Part shown: in pieces, positions 46,995 through 56,026 of the stretch | Numbering within the stretch: position 1 is the first letter of the stretch | Layout of the letters: every line of letters begins with the position of its first letter | Source of the DNA: Candidatus Electrothrix aarhusensis | GTDB lineage: Bacteria > Desulfobacterota > Desulfobulbia > Desulfobulbales > Desulfobulbaceae | NCBI GenBank assembly: GCA_004028505.1 | Contig: MTKO01000055.1 | Location: 1-58,653, forward strand | Length of the DNA: 58,653 nucleotides | Reading direction: 5' to 3' | The notes under the pieces: model-generated | Database searches by the model: none | What the model was told of the DNA's origin: nothing | The model's input: only the letters and a program-made list of their open reading frames with translations | Made by a program: the position numbers and the translations under genes

Positions 46995-49034
46995 ATGACC
47001 AGTGAACCGAAACACAGTACGGAAGAAGCAACAGTTCCAGATGAGCCGCAAGAAAAAAGTCGAGGTAAGCTCCATCAGCTCTTTGACGATAACTTTCTCG
47101 ACTACACCTCCTATGTCATCCGGGAACGGGCCATCCCGGACATCGACGACGGCCTGAAGCCGGTGCAGCGACGTCTCCTTCAGACCCTCCATAACATGGA
47201 CGATGGACGCTACCATAAGGTCGCCAACGTCGTGGGCGAGACCATGAAACTCCATCCCCACGGGGATCAGTCCATCTTTGCTGCTTTGGTCAACCTGGCC
47301 AATAAAAACTACCTCATTGATCGGCAGGGAAACTTCGGCAATATCTATACCGGCGACCAAGCCTCTGCGGCCCGTTACATCGAATGCCGCCTGACCCCGC
47401 TGGCCCGCGAGACGCTGTTCAACAAGGATCTCACCGAGTTTGTTGACTCCTATGATGGACGCATGCAGGAGCCGGTCTCTCTGCCCTCCAAACTGCCCAT
47501 GCTTTTGCTGCTCGGTGCTGAGGGCATCGCTGTGGGCATGGCCACCAAGATCATGCCTCATAATTTCAGGGAACTCCTGCAATGCCAGATCAAATACCTA
47601 GAGGGTGAGGAATTCATCCTGTACCCGGATTTCCCAAAAGGCGGGATTGTCGATGTTGCAGGCTATGATCACGGCAACGGTCGTCTGCGCTGTCGGGCCA
47701 AGATCGAAATCAGCGACGAAAAAACTATCACCATCACCGAGCTGCCCTACACCTTGACCACCCAGGCTCTGACAGATTCTGTAGAAAAGGCAGCCAAGGC
47801 AGGCAAAATCAAGATCTCCTCAATCAATGATTATACAGCGGAAAAAGTGGAGGTGGAGATCAAACTGCCGCGCGGGGTCTATGCCGAGGAAACCATTGAC
47901 GCCCTGTACGCCTTTACCGATTGCGAACTCAGTATCTCTCCCAACCTTGTGGTGATCAAGGAGAACCTCCCCTGCATTGTATCAGTGGAGGAGGTGCTCT
48001 GCCGTAATACAGATAAGCTGAAGCTGAATCTGGAAGAAGAACTCAATATTGAGCGAGGGCGTTTGCTGGATAAACTTCATGCTCGCAAGCTGGAACAGAT
48101 TTTTATTGAGGAACGGCTGTACAAGCAGATTGAGGAGCAAACCTCGTATAAGGCTGTGACCGTCACCGTGCGGGAGGCCTTGATCCCCTTTGCCGACGAG
48201 TTGATCCGTAAGGTGTCGAAAGAGGATGTCGAGCGCCTGCTGGAAATCAAGATAAAACGTATTTCCCGCTATGATATCAATAAGCAGGAAAAGGAAATCC
48301 GTCTCCTGCAAAAGGGTATTGCTACTCTTGAAAAGCATCTGAAAGATATGGTGCTATTCACCAAGAATTATCTTCAAGAAGTGCTGGATAAATATGGCGA
48401 ATCCTTCCCGCGCAGGAGTGAGCTGAAATCCTTTGACGAAATCAATGTCCGAGAGGCTGCCCTGGCCAATATCCAGGTAGCCTATCACCGAGAATCCGGT
48501 TTCATCGGCCATAAGATCAAAGCGGAAGATAAGAAAAAGGATAGAGATTTTGCCTGTTCTGAGCTGGACCGGATCCTGATAATTTTCAATGACGGCGTTT
48601 ATAAGGTTATCAATGTACCGGATAAGCTCTTTATCGGTAGCGAGGTGGCTTGGGTGGGCGTGGTTGATAACAGCTTGGTCTTCAACCTGATATACCGCGC
48701 TGGTGCGGTGAACATCAGCTATGCCAAGCGATTTAACACGCCGAAATTTATCCTTAACCGAGAGTATCGGTTATTTGACGAACATAAACGCTCAGCGATC
48801 CAGCTGCTGCGAACCGGAGACAAGGAAATACGAGCCAGAATTAGCTTGGTTCCCTCTTCGCGGGCTCGCTATAATTCGCTGGAAATCGAGATGGACGATT
48901 ATCTGGTTAAGGGCGTTGCTGCCAAGGGGAAACGGATCAGCAGTCGGGTGGTTCGACGGGTGACAGATATCACCGGGAAACCGAGAAAGGCCGAGCCTGT
49001 GATCGCTTCCCTGCCGGGATTGGACAAGGTGTGA
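46995..49034 (+). CDS. DNA topoisomerase IV / gyrase subunit A-like protein
   Basis: A 679-residue type IIA topoisomerase A subunit. The catalytic Tyr128 is in ASAARYIECRLT, and VQRRLLQTLHNM, GETMKLHPHGDQSI and GAEGIAVGMATKIMPHN are typical. The C-terminal domain is short and lacks a clear GyrA box, which favours ParC over GyrA. It cuts and passes DNA together with an ATPase B subunit, not encoded in this window. A Glu/Lys/Ser-rich N-terminal tail of about 20 residues is not conserved. Confidence 0.9.
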   Translation: MTSEPKHSTEEATVPDEPQEKSRGKLHQLFDDNFLDYTSYVIRERAIPDIDDGLKPVQRRLLQTLHNMDDGRYHKVANVVGETMKLHPHGDQSIFAALVNLANKNYLIDRQGNFGNIYTGDQASAARYIECRLTPLARETLFNKDLTEFVDSYDGRMQEPVSLPSKLPMLLLLGAEGIAVGMATKIMPHNFRELLQCQIKYLEGEEFILYPDFPKGGIVDVAGYDHGNGRLRCRAKIEISDEKTITITELPYTLTTQALTDSVEKAAKAGKIKISSINDYTAEKVEVEIKLPRGVYAEETIDALYAFTDCELSISPNLVVIKENLPCIVSVEEVLCRNTDKLKLNLEEELNIERGRLLDKLHARKLEQIFIEERLYKQIEEQTSYKAVTVTVREALIPFADELIRKVSKEDVERLLEIKIKRISRYDINKQEKEIRLLQKGIATLEKHLKDMVLFTKNYLQEVLDKYGESFPRRSELKSFDEINVREAALANIQVAYHRESGFIGHKIKAEDKKKDRDFACSELDRILIIFNDGVYKVINVPDKLFIGSEVAWVGVVDNSLVFNLIYRAGAVNISYAKRFNTPKFILNREYRLFDEHKRSAIQLLRTGDKEIRARISLVPSSRARYNSLEIEMDDYLVKGVAAKGKRISSRVVRRVTDITGKPRKAEPVIASLPGLDKV

Positions 49035-49115
49035 TGACCTGCCCATAGCCTCAGTTAAACTCCGCTCATTTCTCTTGGAGTTTCTGACAGGAGAAGTACT
49101 GGGTGTAAAAGAAAA

Positions 49116-49147
49116 GGGTCGCTAGCATAAGCTGGCGGCCTTTTTTT
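49116..49147 (+). terminator. Rho-independent terminator, copy 1 of a repeated hairpin type
   Basis: GGTCGCTAGC pairs with GCTGGCGGCC (wobbles) around ATAA, followed by seven T. The core GCATAAGCTGGC recurs at 50444-50476, also before a T run. Confidence 0.75.
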
Positions 49148-49480
49148 ATTTTGAGCATTTCACATAAGATCCGTTATGCGACTCTTTCAGCATACTCCGA
49201 CACTCCGCACATGAAAAACCTTTTATATTCAAATTCTTAAAAAGTACCCTAGATATTTACTTTCATTTTCTTTGAAAAAACCTTACTATTAATTGTTTGA
49301 AATGTATATGATTTTTTCAAGGAAACCTAACTAGCTGTTTTTACGTTGCCGAATATAATTAGACTTATCATGCTGATAATATTTTAAAAATTAAATAGAA
49401 AAAATGGGTTTTGTGTGCGGAGTGTCGGGTACTGAACAAAGGCAATGGATAAATAAATTCTGACTAATACATTAAAAGTA
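49148..49480. other. AT-rich intergenic stretch containing a MITE-like element
   Basis: After the terminator there is no gene for about 330 bases. The stretch is mostly the 49197-49429 element with its inverted ends; the rest shows no signal. Confidence 0.5.
49197..49429. mobile_element. Putative MITE (about 233 bp), family unassigned
   Basis: CCGACACTCCGCACA at 49197-49211 is exactly inverted near 49414-49428, with further likeness inside (AAAACC on each strand). The AT-rich interior has no gene. TACT occurs at both outer edges and may be a target duplication, but it is offset by one base. It is unlike the IS4-type ends in this window. Confidence 0.55.
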
Positions 49481-50251
49481 TTAGTATTGCTTTTTTACTG
49501 TACGGATTGCCTCGATACTGCCAAGTTTCATAACTTTTCCAATAGAATATTTAGAAACATTTTTATTCAAAATTTCATCCATCATATCACCTGATAATAT
49601 CCGATAATTTTTAGAACCTAAATATGCATATGACCCAATATAAAACATATTTTTATTTATCGCATGAATGGAGTGGCTTATATATAAGTTTTTAACATTA
49701 TTAGAATTGAACAGTATCAATATTTTCTTAAAAAGCTCTATATCAAAACCAAATCCATACGTAAGAAGATTAAATGGTAGTACGTCATCATACTTTGAAT
49801 CAACCTCTTTGCTCCCCCCACCAAATAAATTATTAACTGGAATATCATTTTCAGATAATATCTGTTTTATTTTTTTATACTCCGGAAGTAATTCGTTTAA
49901 ATTTATCGTATTAGTAGCGGCCAAAGCACTCTCAAGTTTTATCACGTCTGATGAATATTTACCCTTATCAGATAGTGGCTTTCCTGTAGCAAGGTCGATA
50001 TTTTTTTTATTTTGTTTTGAGTATCGTTTATCATCCTGAAGCTGATCCCGATAATTTTTCAGAAGATCAGTCACAAAATATATCAAAATATAAACATTAG
50101 CAATAGAAGCTATGACAAGAGGCGCAGCAAGAAATCTACAATCAGCCAATTCAGATGCACTTTTCAAGAAAAGCGCATTCATCGCCAGTAAACCTAAAAC
50201 AACAACCGCTAACAGCTGAATAGGCTTTGTAATTTTTTTTGCTTTTTTCAT
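49481..50251 (-). CDS. Hypothetical membrane protein
   Basis: A 256-residue protein with two hydrophobic helices near residues 10-30 and 41-62 and a soluble, Asn/Lys/Ile-rich part after that, including a NLFGGGSKE loop. GC content is clearly lower than in flanking genes, and it is bracketed by a MITE-like element, two related hairpins and an IS4-type MITE, which suggests an acquired gene. No family is recognised. The ATG at 50251 begins MKKAKKITKP. Confidence 0.6.
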   Translation of the reverse strand: MKKAKKITKPIQLLAVVVLGLLAMNALFLKSASELADCRFLAAPLVIASIANVYILIYFVTDLLKNYRDQLQDDKRYSKQNKKNIDLATGKPLSDKGKYSSDVIKLESALAATNTINLNELLPEYKKIKQILSENDIPVNNLFGGGSKEVDSKYDDVLPFNLLTYGFGFDIELFKKILILFNSNNVKNLYISHSIHAINKNMFYIGSYAYLGSKNYRILSGDMMDEILNKNVSKYSIGKVMKLGSIEAIRTVKKQY

Positions 50252-50443
50252 TATGAAAATTAATTAAAAAGGAAAATGTTTTCTACTGGATACTTACGAC
50301 AAGTAACCACGCAGCATTTAAAAAGTAAACAGAAATGACCCGTAAAAGCAAAAAATGCCCCTATCTGTATCACAGGGGAAAATCAGACCGCGCAGCGATG
50401 CGGGTTACAGGTCGGGGTCGCAGAGCAGCTAAAAACGAAAAGA

Positions 50444-50476
50444 GGGTCACCGGCATAAGCTGGCAACCCTTTTTTT
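50444..50476 (+). terminator. Terminator-like hairpin, copy 2 of the repeated type
   Basis: GGGTCACCGGC pairs in part with GCTGGCAACCC around ATAA and is followed by seven T. It shares GCATAAGCTGGC with the hairpin at 49116-49147. Confidence 0.55.
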
Positions 50477-50572
50477 ATTCACTACCGGACGACGGCCCCT
50501 TGGGCGGTCAGGGTGTTTTGTGCGAATGGTGCAACTCAGTCCCACTCATTCAGTCTATTTCCGTCTGAAGTG

Positions 50573-50792
50573 GGCTCAGTCGGTAATGGCACGACTTTAA
50601 CGACAAAAAACTTTCAAAACAAGATATTAGGGCAAGATACTGGTTGATTCATTTGCCAATTGATGGATAGAAAATCAATCACATATGTTAGATATGTTGC
50701 CAGCGACAACCATTAAAATTACAGCGCAGCATGCTTAACGTGCTGTTTTTGTGAATTATTTCCCTTAAAGTCGTGCCATTAGGCTCAGTCGG
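50573..50792. mobile_element. IS4-type MITE (198 bp) with 11-bp target duplications
   Basis: The element 50584-50781 has perfect 17-bp inverted ends, TAATGGCACGACTTTAA, the same as the ends of the IS4-family element at 30848-32395. It is flanked by exact 11-bp repeats GGCTCAGTCGG (50573-50583 and 50782-50792). The interior has no gene and no clear likeness to the IS beyond the ends. It was probably moved by that transposase. Confidence 0.92.
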
Positions 50793-50882
50793 TCATTTTT
50801 CACGGCCTCTCACGCGCCGTCTCAACCGTATAAAAAATTATGGCAAGCTCCCCATTAATCAGAGAATCTGAAAAGGACTTTT

Positions 50883-51884
50883 TCAGGGCTCATTAATAAA
50901 GCCGAAATTCCCCTCTTGCCCCAGAAGATGCCTAAACTGCTCCTGATTTTCCCGGATCTGACCGATCACAGAAAGGGCCACAGCCAGGGCACGCCGCCCT
51001 TCCCTGCCTGAGACGGTGGGTTTCAAGCGATGGCGGATATTATTGACAAATTCCCTGATCTCCATCTCCAGCACATCCTGATCACTGAAACCGTGCCGGG
51101 AAACATCAGGAAGCGGTATACCACTCTGGGCACCTTGTTTCAGCTTAATCGCCATGACTTCCTTTTTGCCGAAATCAACAGCCAAGTATTTCCCAGGCTG
51201 AAAGATACGCATCCGCCGTACATTTTCCATGGAGATTCGACTGACCGTAATATTGGCTGTGCAACCGTTCTTAAAAACAATCCGGGCATTGGCAATATCA
51301 GTGAGCTGGGTAATCACTGGCGCACCCACCGTATGAATATCCTGAATCGGCGAGTTGATAATGGAAAGAATAATGTCAATATCATGAATCATCAGGTCAA
51401 GGATGACATCAACATCTGTACCACGGTTTTTGAAGGTCGTCAGCCGATGGGCCTCAATAAAGAGAGGGTTGTTCAACAGGGGCTGCATAGCCAAGACAGC
51501 GGGATTAAAGCGTTCCAGATGCCCGACCTGAAGCATTAAGTTCTTGCGATCAGCCAGGGCAATAAGATCGTCTGCCTCTTCCAGCGTGGTGGTCATCGGC
51601 TTTTCTAAAAGGATATCCACCCCGTTTTCCAGACAGGTCATCGCAACCGTGTGATGATACACCGTCGGCACAACAATGGAGACCGCATCGACCTGCTCAA
51701 GAAGAGGCTGATGATCGGCAAAGGCCTTGGTGGAGCACTCTTCGGCAACGGTCTGCGCACGAAGCGGATCTGTATCCACGACACCAACCAGCTGGACATC
51801 ATCCATAGCCGCATACTTCATGGCATGAAAGCGACCGAGATAGCCGACCCCGATAACTCCGACTCGTAATTTTTCCTTGTTCAT
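50883..51884 (-). CDS. Gfo/Idh/MocA-family oxidoreductase
   Basis: From the ATG at 51884 (MNKEKLRVGVIGVGYLGRFH) the protein has 333 residues; a start 6 codons upstream is also possible. The N-terminal NAD(P)-binding Rossmann fold has GVIGVGYLGRFHA; the family EKPMTTTLEEAD motif supplies the catalytic Lys, and MIHDIDIIL the later His. Related proteins oxidise sugars or sugar nucleotides, and GnnA-type enzymes of lipid A synthesis are one option by likeness (GHLERFNPAV). No linked partner gene confirms that. Confidence 0.88.
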   Translation of the reverse strand: MNKEKLRVGVIGVGYLGRFHAMKYAAMDDVQLVGVVDTDPLRAQTVAEECSTKAFADHQPLLEQVDAVSIVVPTVYHHTVAMTCLENGVDILLEKPMTTTLEEADDLIALADRKNLMLQVGHLERFNPAVLAMQPLLNNPLFIEAHRLTTFKNRGTDVDVILDLMIHDIDIILSIINSPIQDIHTVGAPVITQLTDIANARIVFKNGCTANITVSRISMENVRRMRIFQPGKYLAVDFGKKEVMAIKLKQGAQSGIPLPDVSRHGFSDQDVLEMEIREFVNNIRHRLKPTVSGREGRRALAVALSVIGQIRENQEQFRHLLGQEGNFGFINEP

Positions 51885-51947
51885 TTCTCTTAACGGCTCC
51901 AAAGCAACAAAAACGTTATTCCAGAGGTTTCCGCTTCCTTATTCTGT

Positions 51948-52661
51948 TTAAATTCCAAGGTAGGCCTTCTGGATATCCTTGTTACCCAAAAGGGTTTCTG
52001 CCCGGTCATGCATGGTGACCCTGCCGTTCTCAAGAACGTATCCCCGGTCAGCTGTTTTCAGAGCCAGATTAGCATTCTGCTCAACAAGAAAGACGGTTGT
52101 GTTCTTTTCCTGATTAATCTTTCTGATAATACTGAAGATCTGTTTTGTTACCAACGGTGCCAATCCCATAGAGGGTTCGTCGAGGAGCAAAAGCTGTGGT
52201 CTGGCCATCAAAGCACGGGAAATGGCCAGCATCTGCTGCTCTCCGCCGGACAGGTTGCCGCCGGGCTGATGGCGGCGCTCTGCCAGAATGGGAAACAAGG
52301 TGTAGACATGCTCCAGATCCTGGCGAATCTGCCCTGTATCCTTGCGGAGAAAGGCTCCCATGTCCAAATTTTCTGCTACGGTGAGCTCTGGAAAAATATG
52401 GCGTCCTTCCGGAACTTGACTAAGCCCCAAGGCAACGATTTTCTCTGGGGGCATCCGAACGATAGAAGCGCCGTTGAACAGAATTTCACCGTTCCTGGGC
52501 GGAACAATGCCGCAAATGGACATCAGGATGGTCGATTTCCCTGCTCCGTTTGCCCCGATCAGCGTAATGATCTCCCCCTGCTTCACATGCAGATTGATAT
52601 CATGCAGGACCTGAATATTACCGTAAGAGGTATTAATGTTCCGCAGTTCAAGCATACTCAC
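51948..52661 (-). CDS. livF: Branched-chain amino acid ABC transporter ATP-binding protein (LivF type)
   Basis: A 237-residue ABC ATPase with Walker A GANGAGKST, the LSGGEQQMLAISRALM signature and Walker B LLLLDEPSMGLAP, plus the LivF trait GLSQVPEGRHIFPELTV. It would power import of branched-chain amino acids or similar compounds. The permeases LivH/LivM, LivG and binding protein are not next to it in this window, so they must lie elsewhere or this is an orphan. It follows a CBS-domain gene by 32 bases. Confidence 0.9.
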   Translation of the reverse strand: MSMLELRNINTSYGNIQVLHDINLHVKQGEIITLIGANGAGKSTILMSICGIVPPRNGEILFNGASIVRMPPEKIVALGLSQVPEGRHIFPELTVAENLDMGAFLRKDTGQIRQDLEHVYTLFPILAERRHQPGGNLSGGEQQMLAISRALMARPQLLLLDEPSMGLAPLVTKQIFSIIRKINQEKNTTVFLVEQNANLALKTADRGYVLENGRVTMHDRAETLLGNKDIQKAYLGI

Positions 52662-52693
52662 TCATTCCACATTCGCTATATTCGTAGGCGGCT

Positions 52694-53149
52694 TTACCGT
52701 CCTTCGGCAATAGTCCGAATAATATCCGACTTACCGATCACCCCGACCAGTTCTTCCTTATCAAGAACCGGCAGTGTATGAATATTTTTTTCCGCCATTA
52801 AGGTGGCAAGCTCATCTAAAGGGGTGTCTTTTTGCACAGAGATAACCTCTGGAGCATAAATATCACCCACTGTCACACCGGACATCTTTTTCATTTCCTG
52901 CTCCATTTTTTCCGGGCTTTCCAGAAAGAAAAAGGCATCCAGAATGGCAACAGCAGTGGGAATATGTACCTTCTTATTCTGAAAGATAAGGTCACTTTCC
53001 GTGACCACCCCGATAAGCTTACCAGTCCCGTCAATAACCGGAACCCCGCTGATTTTATTTTCCGTCAGAATCAGAGCAAGCTCACGAACTTCAGTATCTT
53101 TGGTGACAGCAATGACGTTCTCCGTCATCAGGTCTTGTGCGCGCAACAT
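52694..53149 (-). CDS. Two-CBS-domain protein
   Basis: A 151-residue protein made of two CBS domains: residues about 7-60 (VIAVTKDTEVRELALILTE, SGVPVIDGTGKLIGVVTESD) and about 95-150 (VISVQKDTPLDELATLMAEK, HTLPVLDKEELVGVIGKSDI). Such modules bind adenosyl ligands and sense energy state. A Met/Lys-rich linker separates them. It could regulate a neighbour, but the partner is unknown. Confidence 0.9.
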   Translation of the reverse strand: MLRAQDLMTENVIAVTKDTEVRELALILTENKISGVPVIDGTGKLIGVVTESDLIFQNKKVHIPTAVAILDAFFFLESPEKMEQEMKKMSGVTVGDIYAPEVISVQKDTPLDELATLMAEKNIHTLPVLDKEELVGVIGKSDIIRTIAEGR

Positions 53150-53231
53150 TATATTTCCTTATTTATCTCTATCAATATCATTTTTTGAGTTGTCGATTCC
53201 AGGCCGGTGATTGAGCGTGTCTTGAGTCTCT

Positions 53232-54836
53232 TTAATCAGATCCTGTTATTCGCATGAATGCCCTTGGCAAAGCAGCCGCAACCTCAGAGGCTGTGAAGCC
53301 GTGGCTCTGATGCTCAGCAAGAAGATCAGCAGCCAAACCATGCTGGTACACCCCGATTGCAGCGGCATCCCAAGGTGTATAGCCCTGGACAAGCAGTCCG
53401 CCAATCAGGCCAGCCAACACATCTCCCATGCCACCGGTTGCCATCCCATGATTACCGCTGCTGTTGATGGCCCAGTTCCCTTTACTGGAACTCAGGACTG
53501 TTCCGGCACCCTTGAGCACCACAATGATTTCATGCTCAGCATGCATCTTATCATGCATCAGGTCTTTTGCCAGCCGACCTGCGGCAGCCAAACGATCTTT
53601 TTGAATATCAGCGACTGTTTTCCCGGTCAGACGAGACATCTCACCGGGATGTGGGGTAAGAATCCGAACCCCGCCGCTTTTCCTCAAGCCCCCCGGCTCT
53701 GCGGCCAACAGATTGAGCGCGTCCGCATCAATGATCATGGGCAGCTTCAGCTTCCTGTATAAACGACGGACCAGTAAACCAGTCTCAGGGTCCGTCCCCA
53801 TACCCGGCCCGATTACCAAAGCGCCTCGACCGACAAACTGTTCACAGATCAAATCATAATCCGCAGCACAAAAAAACGTACTCGAATTAGGGAGCGGAAC
53901 CGTCATGGCCTCGGGCAGGCTTATCTCGAAAATCGGATTCAGCTCCGCAGGAACTCCTAGGGTAACCAGACCGCATCCGCTATGCAAAGCGCCCTTGCCA
54001 GCAAGAAGAGCAGCACCAGTCTTTCCTTCCGAGCCAGCCAGTATAAACAGGTGCCCATAGGTTCCTTTATGCGTTGCTGTTCGACGCTCTTGGACACAAT
54101 GGGCTATTTCGCAATGATCAAGAACTCGCCCAGGTAGATCAGCTTGCTTAATCACCCGCTTGGGAATCGAGATATCAAGCACTGTCAGTTTACCGACCAT
54201 CGGACCTCCGTGAAGGAAATGTCCAGGCTTGGCAAGTCCGTAGGTCACCGTAAGATCCGCCCGCACAGCCCTTCCAAGAAGGGTGCCGGTATCAGCGCAA
54301 AGGCCGGAGGGAATATCCACCGCCACCACAGGCCATTTTCGGTCGCTAGCTAACGTTTTGATAAATCGTATGACATCGGCAAAGTATCCTTCAATCTTCC
54401 TGGACAGTCCTGTTCCGAACAGAGCATCAACCAAACTATGCACAGGATGCCTGAAATGAAGTTGGCGAATCAGTTCCTTCAATTGCCTGACTTCATCACC
54501 ATGATGGACAATATACTGGATTAAACCGAGTTTACTGCATATCCTGGTGTTTATCCTAGCATCGCCGGAGAGTTTTTCAGGATTGATCAGATAAACGAGA
54601 AAAGGACGCCCTCCCCGCTGGGCAACATGACGGGCAATAACGAGCCCATCGCCTCCATTATTTCCCGGCCCGATAAAAATGCAAACGGTTTTCCCCTGAA
54701 CAGTACCGTACTCCTGCTCCATCGCATCCACAGTTCCCTTGCCAGCGTTTTCCATCAGGACAACACCGGGGATACCGATATCCTCTATGGAGGTTCTGTC
54801 CAAGGCCTGCATCTGGCCTGATGTTGCTATTTTCAT
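53232..54836 (-). CDS. nnr: Bifunctional NAD(P)H-hydrate epimerase / ADP-dependent dehydratase
   Basis: A 534-residue two-domain repair enzyme. The N-terminal YjeF epimerase (about 1-225; GPGNNGGDGLVIARH, VDALFGTGL, VAVDIPSGLCADTG) and the C-terminal carbohydrate-kinase-like dehydratase (about 245-534; GSEGKTGAALLAGKGALHSG, ILTPHPGEMSRLTG, NHGMATGGMGDVLAG) together repair damaged NAD(P)H hydrates. Length and order are usual for the fused form. Confidence 0.95.
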   Translation of the reverse strand: MKIATSGQMQALDRTSIEDIGIPGVVLMENAGKGTVDAMEQEYGTVQGKTVCIFIGPGNNGGDGLVIARHVAQRGGRPFLVYLINPEKLSGDARINTRICSKLGLIQYIVHHGDEVRQLKELIRQLHFRHPVHSLVDALFGTGLSRKIEGYFADVIRFIKTLASDRKWPVVAVDIPSGLCADTGTLLGRAVRADLTVTYGLAKPGHFLHGGPMVGKLTVLDISIPKRVIKQADLPGRVLDHCEIAHCVQERRTATHKGTYGHLFILAGSEGKTGAALLAGKGALHSGCGLVTLGVPAELNPIFEISLPEAMTVPLPNSSTFFCAADYDLICEQFVGRGALVIGPGMGTDPETGLLVRRLYRKLKLPMIIDADALNLLAAEPGGLRKSGGVRILTPHPGEMSRLTGKTVADIQKDRLAAAGRLAKDLMHDKMHAEHEIIVVLKGAGTVLSSSKGNWAINSSGNHGMATGGMGDVLAGLIGGLLVQGYTPWDAAAIGVYQHGLAADLLAEHQSHGFTASEVAAALPRAFMRITGSD

Positions 54837-55127
54837 AATAGAGGAGTGCTGTTAGCGAGATCATTGCTCTCTTCTCTAGTCATCTTTACTATCTGTACCA
54901 TCTGTACAAAGAGGAGGTCATCATTTTATTTTGACGGTTATCTTGAGAGCGTTTTGACGCAATAGCCCACACTATAAACCTTTTTCCCGTGAACAGCAAA
55001 ACAAAGAATGAAGAAGAAATATCAGCAGGCAGGAACCACCCAAGTGTACATGCAGCCTGAGTCTGAGCATGAAGAGAGAAAAACCCGATTTACTGAAAAG
55101 TGATGCTGAAGAGGTGGCTATTTTTCC

Positions 55128-55727
55128 TTAGTTAACCGGGTGACCGTCTTTCCACTCACTTTCTATCACGGTACCGTCTGGGAAAGAAATTGCTCCTTTT
55201 CCGTTGAATTTACCATTTTTAAAATCACCGGTGTACTTACTGCCGTCAGCATAGCTCATAACCCCGTATCCATCGTACTTACTTTTTTTAAATCCACCGG
55301 AATAGCGATCTCCGTTAGGCAGGGTGACTGTTGCCTCGCCGCAGAATGTTCCGTCTTCCCATGTTCCGATGAATATGTCACCATTGGAAAAACGTGCTGA
55401 GATTTGTTCGCCGTTATCCCAGTGACTTTCTATAAGCCTACCATCGAGAAGCGTGATAACCCCTTCTCCGTGCAGCTGGTCATCGGCGAACTCTCCTACG
55501 TATTTTCTTCCATCAGCGTAAAGGAGGGTTCCCATGCCGTGACGCTTACCGTCTTTCCATTCCCCGCTATAGGTGCTCCCGTCAAAGTACCTCATCACAC
55601 CTGTTCCGTCAGAACAGGTAGTTATGCATTCCCCCTCCTCTGCAAACAACAAGTCACCTGATGCAAGATACAGGCAGAGTCCGCAAGAAATCAGCAACGC
55701 TGTCTTAAAGAAGGTACATTTCGGCAT
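55128..55727 (-). CDS. Secreted MORN-repeat protein
   Basis: The ATG at 55727 (MPKCTFFKTALLISCGLCLY) gives 199 residues with a signal peptide; a frame running 43 codons further upstream is AT-rich and less likely. About seven MORN repeats follow (for example YSGEWKDGKRHGMGTLLYAD and YTGDFKNGKFNGKGAISFPD), forming an extended beta structure. Bacterial MORN proteins are envelope scaffolds of mostly unknown role. Confidence 0.82.
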   Translation of the reverse strand: MPKCTFFKTALLISCGLCLYLASGDLLFAEEGECITTCSDGTGVMRYFDGSTYSGEWKDGKRHGMGTLLYADGRKYVGEFADDQLHGEGVITLLDGRLIESHWDNGEQISARFSNGDIFIGTWEDGTFCGEATVTLPNGDRYSGGFKKSKYDGYGVMSYADGSKYTGDFKNGKFNGKGAISFPDGTVIESEWKDGHPVN

Positions 55728-56026
55728 AACAAATAGCATGTAAAAAAAATATACAGGCAACAATCCATAAAACAAAAAGAGGAAAAATTGCCCAGTTAGT
55801 ATATTTTTATATATATCACGACACAAAAAGGAGGTACAATCTTTTTTTGCTACCAAGTACTATTTTTTGAACTTTTCCTGTCCAGCTGAGTAAAAATAAC
55901 TCGGTATATTGAGCCCGAAAAAAAGGAAAAGGGGCCTCCCTTCCTCCGAGATGAGACAATGATAAACACCTCCAGCTCCGCTCAAGAATGAGCACCTGCC
56001 CCCCCTCAGGAAACTGGTCGACTTTT
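55728..56026. other. Intergenic stretch between the MORN and SPFH genes
   Basis: About 300 bases, AT-rich near the MORN start. A minus-strand frame in it has no ribosome site or family likeness. Nothing else was seen. Confidence 0.35.

Larger units (their letters stand above)
50252..50882. other. Accessory intergenic stretch with hairpin and MITE
   Basis: A 631-base gap with no convincing gene. It holds the hairpin at 50444-50476 and the IS4-type MITE with its duplications (50573-50792). A 77-codon plus-strand frame at 50335 runs through the hairpin and T run and was not accepted. Confidence 0.5.

Noticed and set aside
50335-50568. A 77-codon plus-strand frame before the IS4-type MITE
   Set aside because: It crosses a terminator-like hairpin and T run and has no ribosome site or family likeness.
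55008-55103. A 31-codon plus-strand frame starting MKKKYQQAGTTQVY
   Set aside because: It has no clear ribosome site or conserved context; too little supports it as a gene.
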